From: an uncultured Hoeflea sp.
GTDB lineage: Bacteria > Pseudomonadota > Alphaproteobacteria > Rhizobiales > Rhizobiaceae
Assembly: GCF_947501405.1 (NCBI RefSeq)
Contig: NZ_CANMVK010000001.1
Location: forward strand, 1,736,001-1,800,000
Direction of reading: 5' to 3'
Length of the DNA stretch: 64,000 nucleotides
The first letter of the stretch is position 1; every line of letters starts with the position of its first letter. Under the pieces are notes generated by a model. The model worked only from the letters and a program-made list of their open reading frames with translations. It was not told the DNA's origin and did not search any database. Shown here one piece after another: positions 60,294-64,000 of the stretch. The position numbers were made by a program, and so were the translations under genes.

Positions 60294-60557
60294 TCAAAAG
60301 TGAAAACTGGCCGCGCCGCGCCAGCGCTTGCCGTTCTTTGCGTTGCACGCACCGGCAAGCCGGCTGAGTTCAGCATCGAGATCTGCGAGCGAGACTGTCG
60401 CGTAACGCATCCGCCGCCGTGTGACCGGTGAGGCGATTTCGCCTTCCTCGACGCTCTCGCCGGCAATACGCTTGAGCTTGATCGCGTAGAGCGCCTGGTA
60501 GAGCGCGCATGGATCATTCATATCGACGGGCGCGCCATCGATTTTCACGGTTTCCAT
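60294..60557 (-). CDS. gpW-like head-tail joining protein
   Basis: An 87-residue protein with METVKIDGAPVDMNDPCALY at the start and SPVTRRRMRYATVSLADLDA in the middle. It ends in a basic RWRGAASFHF, a gpW-like pattern. gpW joins the DNA-filled head to the tail. It lies between portal and protease genes, whereas in lambda W precedes the portal gene. The order is shifted but the size and motif fit. Confidence 0.7.
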   Translation of the reverse strand: METVKIDGAPVDMNDPCALYQALYAIKLKRIAGESVEEGEIASPVTRRRMRYATVSLADLDAELSRLAGACNAKNGKRWRGAASFHF

Positions 60558-60569
60558 GATTGCAAAGCC

Positions 60570-62174
60570 TCAGTTGCCGGGTTGAATCTCAACCGGTTGA
60601 GCAGGCGCCGGCGCATCTCGGTCATAGGGGGAACGCATGCCGGCATCGACATAGCGCTGGTGATCAGCGCTGCGTTCGTCGAAAAGTTCGTCGGAGTCGA
60701 CGCCCTTCAGTTCCGCCTCGCGCGGAATGCTCGACGTGCCGTTTGCGATCCGCTCGCTGGCAGCCTTTTCCGATTTCAGATCGTCGGCAGTCGGCTTCTC
60801 CGGGCCTTGCCACTGCGCCCAGTTCGCCGCATCCCGGTCGGCCCGGTAGTTCGCCAACCCGCCTTTGAACGGAACTGCGCCGGTTTCGATCTTCTCGTCG
60901 AGCCACTGCTCATAGATTAATTGATACATCGGTGCGGCGATGTGTTCGCGCCGTCTCATCACAACCGGCCAGATTGAAGCGTTCTCCATCCGAACTGACG
61001 AATAGCTCGCGTCGGAATGGTCCATGGTATAGGCGCCATAGGTCACGCCTATCGCCCGCGCCATGTCCCGGTCGAGAGACTGTGTCAGCGGCAGATAATT
61101 GTCTCCCGGCGCCTGCGCCTGACGGAACTGAAGATCCTCGTCGGGTCCGAGCACCGGAATGCGTGAACCACCCGTCAGACTGACCCCGCCCTCTGCCGCC
61201 CGGTCAAGCGAACTCCCCAGATAACCAAGAACGTTGTCATATATATCCTTGCCAGCCTTGCCGCCGCTCTTTGCCAGTTCCTGAAGCGATTCGATCGCCT
61301 CGGCGGCCGGAAGCTTGGAGGTCAGCACTGCGGCGAAAAACGTCTGCACGATCAATGTTTGCAGCGTTGCCTCGCGCGCCACTTCCGTCTGCGCATGCTG
61401 TTTGAGAATTGGCGTGAGTTGCGAAATACCCCGCACATCATCGGCGTCAAGCGGATCGAAAATGTGCATGACCACCGGACGCCCGCTCGCATCAAATGCA
61501 GGATACCGAACCTTTGAGGGATAGCCGTTGCGCCTCTCTTCGAACAGATACCCTTCCGGACGCCCGTTCTCATCATGGTAGACACCCTGAAACAATCCCG
61601 TCGCGGTGTTGGTGTCCTGCACCAGTCGCGGTGGCGGGACCAGGAGCAGTTTGGATCCGGTCCGCAACCCGTAGCGCGCACGCAACGGCGCGTCGAAATG
61701 GGTCAGGATGCCAGTCGTCTCCCCAAAGGCGATATGCCAGCGCAGCGAGATCGCAACAAGTTGCGGCACCGTGAACTTGCCACGGTGATCGCATTCCAGG
61801 GGGGACCAGGAATGCTTCTTCCACTCGACCTTGACCAGTTTGGCCCATGCAACGGCCTCGTCCTTTGACCATCCAAGTTTCGCGTAATCCGGTGCCGGTT
61901 TCAGGATCAGTTCCGAGCCGACCGTATCCGCGATGACTTGGTCAACTGCGCCCTTCAGCCGTCCTGAGTTATGAATGAAATCAAGAGCCAGCGCCGCAGC
62001 CGTGCGCCACGACCGGCGGATTTCGTCGCGACTTTCCGCGACGGGCGTCAGGCGAGCGGCAAGAACGCCCGACGGGCTGTCACGAAGCATCCGCATAGTA
62101 GCCTCGACCACCGGCGAACCCGAACCCGCGCGCTTTGCCACGGTGCCGTCACGCGCCACCCTTGGAACCTGCAT
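60570..62174 (-). CDS. Phage portal protein (lambda gpB family)
   Basis: A 534-residue portal, very close to the 533 residues of lambda gpB. It has ESRDEIRRSWRTAAALALDF near the start, RWHIAFGETTGILTHFDAPL, HIFDPLDADDVRGISQLTP and DMARAIGVTYGAYTMDHSDA, all characteristic. The ATG at 62174 overlaps the TerL stop (TGATG); an ATG six codons upstream (62192) has no better ribosome site. The portal is the DNA entry ring. Confidence 0.92.
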   Translation of the reverse strand: MQVPRVARDGTVAKRAGSGSPVVEATMRMLRDSPSGVLAARLTPVAESRDEIRRSWRTAAALALDFIHNSGRLKGAVDQVIADTVGSELILKPAPDYAKLGWSKDEAVAWAKLVKVEWKKHSWSPLECDHRGKFTVPQLVAISLRWHIAFGETTGILTHFDAPLRARYGLRTGSKLLLVPPPRLVQDTNTATGLFQGVYHDENGRPEGYLFEERRNGYPSKVRYPAFDASGRPVVMHIFDPLDADDVRGISQLTPILKQHAQTEVAREATLQTLIVQTFFAAVLTSKLPAAEAIESLQELAKSGGKAGKDIYDNVLGYLGSSLDRAAEGGVSLTGGSRIPVLGPDEDLQFRQAQAPGDNYLPLTQSLDRDMARAIGVTYGAYTMDHSDASYSSVRMENASIWPVVMRRREHIAAPMYQLIYEQWLDEKIETGAVPFKGGLANYRADRDAANWAQWQGPEKPTADDLKSEKAASERIANGTSSIPREAELKGVDSDELFDERSADHQRYVDAGMRSPYDRDAPAPAQPVEIQPGN

Positions 62175-64000
62175 CACTTCCGCCTTTTCCATTTGGCCAG
62201 GACACGGTCCGATGGCTTGCTGTTTGATGATGCCGCCGGCGTCGCGGCATCCGCCGGATTGTTCCCGGACATGCGCGTGGCGATCTGTTTTGATGCAGGC
62301 GTAAACAGCGTCGGTTGTGCGGATGGCGTAAGCTGCGCTCTCAGTTCGGCCCAACCAGCCGGTGTGAGCCGCGACAGATCAAGATGTTCCGCCATGGCCA
62401 TCGCGTAGATCCGGCAATCGAGGAAGTGATTGTCCCGACGAATTGTCTTCCATTCCTCGACGACCCGCCCCCGCAGCATCTTCTGGTCGAAATACTCGGC
62501 TGTCAGCTGGCGGAAAAACTCTTCATTCCGCGCCTCGTTGAAATGGCAGTATCCCGGCGGGTCCGCCGGCTCGCCGGATCTGAGCCCGACCCTGTGAAGG
62601 TTGCCGTAGAACTCGCCTTTGAGCGACCATGTGCCGACCGGCCAGAGCATGCTTGAGCCGAACCGTTTCCGCTTGCCACCCTTGCGAACCGACTTTTTGG
62701 TCGGCACGCCGATTGCGGGAACTCCGCGACCATGCTTGCCTGCAATCGCATAGGTGTCAGGCCGTTCCCGACACCACTCCAACACCTGAGTGGTTCGGTT
62801 GCCGTCGCCCGCGTCAACGGCCATTGCGCCGACACGCCGCGTTTTACCAAACGAATCCGGCCATTCGGTACGATAGAGTGCCTCGAGTTTCACCCACGCT
62901 CCGGCGTTCTTGTCGTCTGTCTCGCCTTCAAGAAACTCCGCATGAACCGACCAGGACTGCCGGTCAGGTGCGAAAGCCACAAACTCCACATAGATGCCGG
63001 TATGCTGCACGTCAGCGCCCGCGACAAAGATCAGGCCATCCGGCGGAATGACACCATCGGGATAATCTTCCCGGCGCTCCATGAGCCTCTTCCAGTCAGG
63101 CGCATTACCGCGCATCTGGTAAGGCAGGGCCAGCACCAGGTTGTGATAGTCCTTTGCTCCCGCCTCACCCCTGGTTTCCGACTTCAGTTTATCGTCGGCG
63201 ATGTCCCCGAGGCTCATGAGCAAGCTCATGAAAGCGTCTACATGGAACCCGGGGTGCCGGTCCGGCCCGGCCTGTGTCGCCCGGTAGTGCCCGGCGCGCA
63301 CGATCTGGACCCTTTCGGATTCCGTGATCCAGTGGCCGCAATACGGGCATACCATCACACTCTTGTGCGGGTGCAGCCTGTCGACCTGAAAGTGATCGTC
63401 CGACTGCACGAAATGTTCATGACATTCCAGGCATTCGACAAACCAGAACCGCTCATCGGAACGCTTGAAAGATCGGTCGATCCGGCAATGCCCGGGATCG
63501 TCGCCGAGCACGTCGCCGGAATCATCTTCTGGCGTCGATAGCTCGAATATCTTGTATGTTCTTTGCCGCCGGAACGCCGTGAACCGGCCGAAGAACAACG
63601 TCTCAGGGTCCGCGCCATTCGGCAGCTCACCCCACTTCGAGACCTCGTCCTTGACCCCGAACCGGCAGGTCTTCATCGACAGGTCCATGACCGTGTTCGC
63701 ATTGGCGAGCGAGATGTAACCGCCTGGAAACCGCTTCTCGTAGGTTGTAGAGTTGCGGCCCGACCTGCTCGTCACCGGCAGGATGATCCGCTTGCCGGTT
63801 TTTGCCTGCCAGGCGTCGATCAGCGGCTGCAGCTTCTGCCCGTTGATATCCTGCAGCGCATCGATGCCGGGAACCCCGTACAAGATATTGTCTGGGCAAA
63901 TCTCCGCGATATAGAGGCACCACGACAGCGCCAGAATGGAAACGCCCGTCTGCTGCGCCTTGCGTACCGTGACAAGATTGGCCGGGTGCTCCTGGCTTAG
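62174..64000 (-). CDS. Terminase large subunit (lambda gpA-like), 5' end outside the window
   Basis: 608 residues are visible and the frame runs off the right edge, so the N-terminus is missing. The visible part begins LSQEHPANLVTVRKAQQTGV, a segment near the ATPase N-terminus, then WCLYIAEICPDN. A zinc-finger-like CLECHEHF...CPYCGHW segment is followed by ADVQHTGIYVEFVAFAPDRQ and MAVDAGDGN, nuclease-type acidic residues. The frame is open with no stop. It packages DNA into the procapsid. The portal gene overlaps its stop. Confidence 0.92.
   Translation of the reverse strand, partial: LSQEHPANLVTVRKAQQTGVSILALSWCLYIAEICPDNILYGVPGIDALQDINGQKLQPLIDAWQAKTGKRIILPVTSRSGRNSTTYEKRFPGGYISLANANTVMDLSMKTCRFGVKDEVSKWGELPNGADPETLFFGRFTAFRRQRTYKIFELSTPEDDSGDVLGDDPGHCRIDRSFKRSDERFWFVECLECHEHFVQSDDHFQVDRLHPHKSVMVCPYCGHWITESERVQIVRAGHYRATQAGPDRHPGFHVDAFMSLLMSLGDIADDKLKSETRGEAGAKDYHNLVLALPYQMRGNAPDWKRLMERREDYPDGVIPPDGLIFVAGADVQHTGIYVEFVAFAPDRQSWSVHAEFLEGETDDKNAGAWVKLEALYRTEWPDSFGKTRRVGAMAVDAGDGNRTTQVLEWCRERPDTYAIAGKHGRGVPAIGVPTKKSVRKGGKRKRFGSSMLWPVGTWSLKGEFYGNLHRVGLRSGEPADPPGYCHFNEARNEEFFRQLTAEYFDQKMLRGRVVEEWKTIRRDNHFLDCRIYAMAMAEHLDLSRLTPAGWAELRAQLTPSAQPTLFTPASKQIATRMSGNNPADAATPAASSNSKPSDRVLAKWKRRK

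Larger units (their letters stand above)
42716..64000. mobile_element. Prophage late operon: lambda-like head, Mu-like contractile tail
   Basis: About 21 kb of tightly packed minus-strand genes in the order TerL, portal, gpW, protease/scaffold, D, E, connectors, DUF2635, sheath, tube, gp41-like, tape measure, gpN, gpP, gp45-48, fibre, endolysin, holin-like and spanins. Reading goes from the right edge to a terminator at 42716. The right end, with any integrase, repressor and early genes, lies outside the window, so integrity cannot be judged. All late genes seen appear intact except gpN, which is in two pieces. Confidence 0.9.

Noticed and set aside
1-64000. CRISPR array, rRNA genes, insertion sequences or diversity-generating retroelement
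   Set aside because: No regular direct repeats with spacers, rRNA signatures, transposase genes or reverse transcriptase were found.

Overview
The window reads as chromosomal DNA of an alphaproteobacterium, most probably of the Rhizobiales. It is GC-rich (about 60% by eye). The core genes are of alphaproteobacterial type: ClpX, ClpP, an rplM-rpsI pair with an extended S9 N-terminus, short type-2 ArgC, CtaA and a DUF2842 protein. As far as I recall, the order CoA-binding protein / enoyl-CoA hydratases / thioesterase / rplM-rpsI / agmatinase / argC / ctaA matches rhizobial chromosomes. The genus cannot be fixed from the window; a Hoeflea-like member is one possibility.

Layout. Positions 1-3567 hold most of a very large minus-strand protein: a pentapeptide/beta-solenoid-like N-terminus followed by two copies of a C-terminal module. 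It runs off the left edge. Positions 4000-7100 carry clpX and clpP (minus) and a secreted repeat protein. Positions 7155-24400 are mostly housekeeping and metabolic genes: VOC proteins, a cytochrome P450, small exported proteins, metY with a clear promoter and terminator, a CoA-binding protein, an AAA ATPase, two crotonases, a thioesterase, rplM-rpsI, a Tat-type rhodanese, an acyltransferase, agmatinase and argC. ctaA and a DUF2842 gene follow. Positions 26450-34913 form an exopolysaccharide locus: a BioF2-type acetyltransferase, a Wzz/Wzc-like co-polymerase with a degenerate nucleotide-binding domain, a Wza-type lipoprotein, a GT4 glycosyltransferase, an initiating glycosyl-1-phosphate transferase and a Wzy/WaaL-type polymerase or ligase. 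Two tRNA genes, Pro(GGG) and Val(CAC), follow. Next come a LysR regulator divergent from a cupin-EamA operon, a cluster of very small genes, and a membrane protein with an Ala-X low-complexity insert.

From about 42.7 kb to the right edge is a prophage late operon, all on the minus strand and read from right to left. The head module is lambda-like: TerL, portal, gpW, ClpP-type protease with a nested scaffold, decoration protein D, capsid protein E and two connector proteins. The tail is Mu-like and contractile: DUF2635, sheath, tube, a gp41-like chaperone with a -1 frameshift extension, tape measure, gpN in two pieces, gpP, gp45, gp46, gp47 and gp48. Tail fibre, endolysin, holin-like and Rz/Rz1 genes follow, then a terminator. 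Nearly every gene overlaps its neighbour or starts within a few bases of it, so the block looks like one translationally coupled transcript. An AT-rich Abi-alpha/DUF4393-like gene sits just outside this operon and is the best candidate for an accessory phage-defence gene.

The most interesting items are the programmed frameshift (T7 heptamer at 53774-53780), the in-frame nested scaffold at 59599, the split gpN, a 34-codon mini-gene that repeats the end of gpP, the Abi-alpha-like gene, and the Ala-X repeat tract in the membrane protein.
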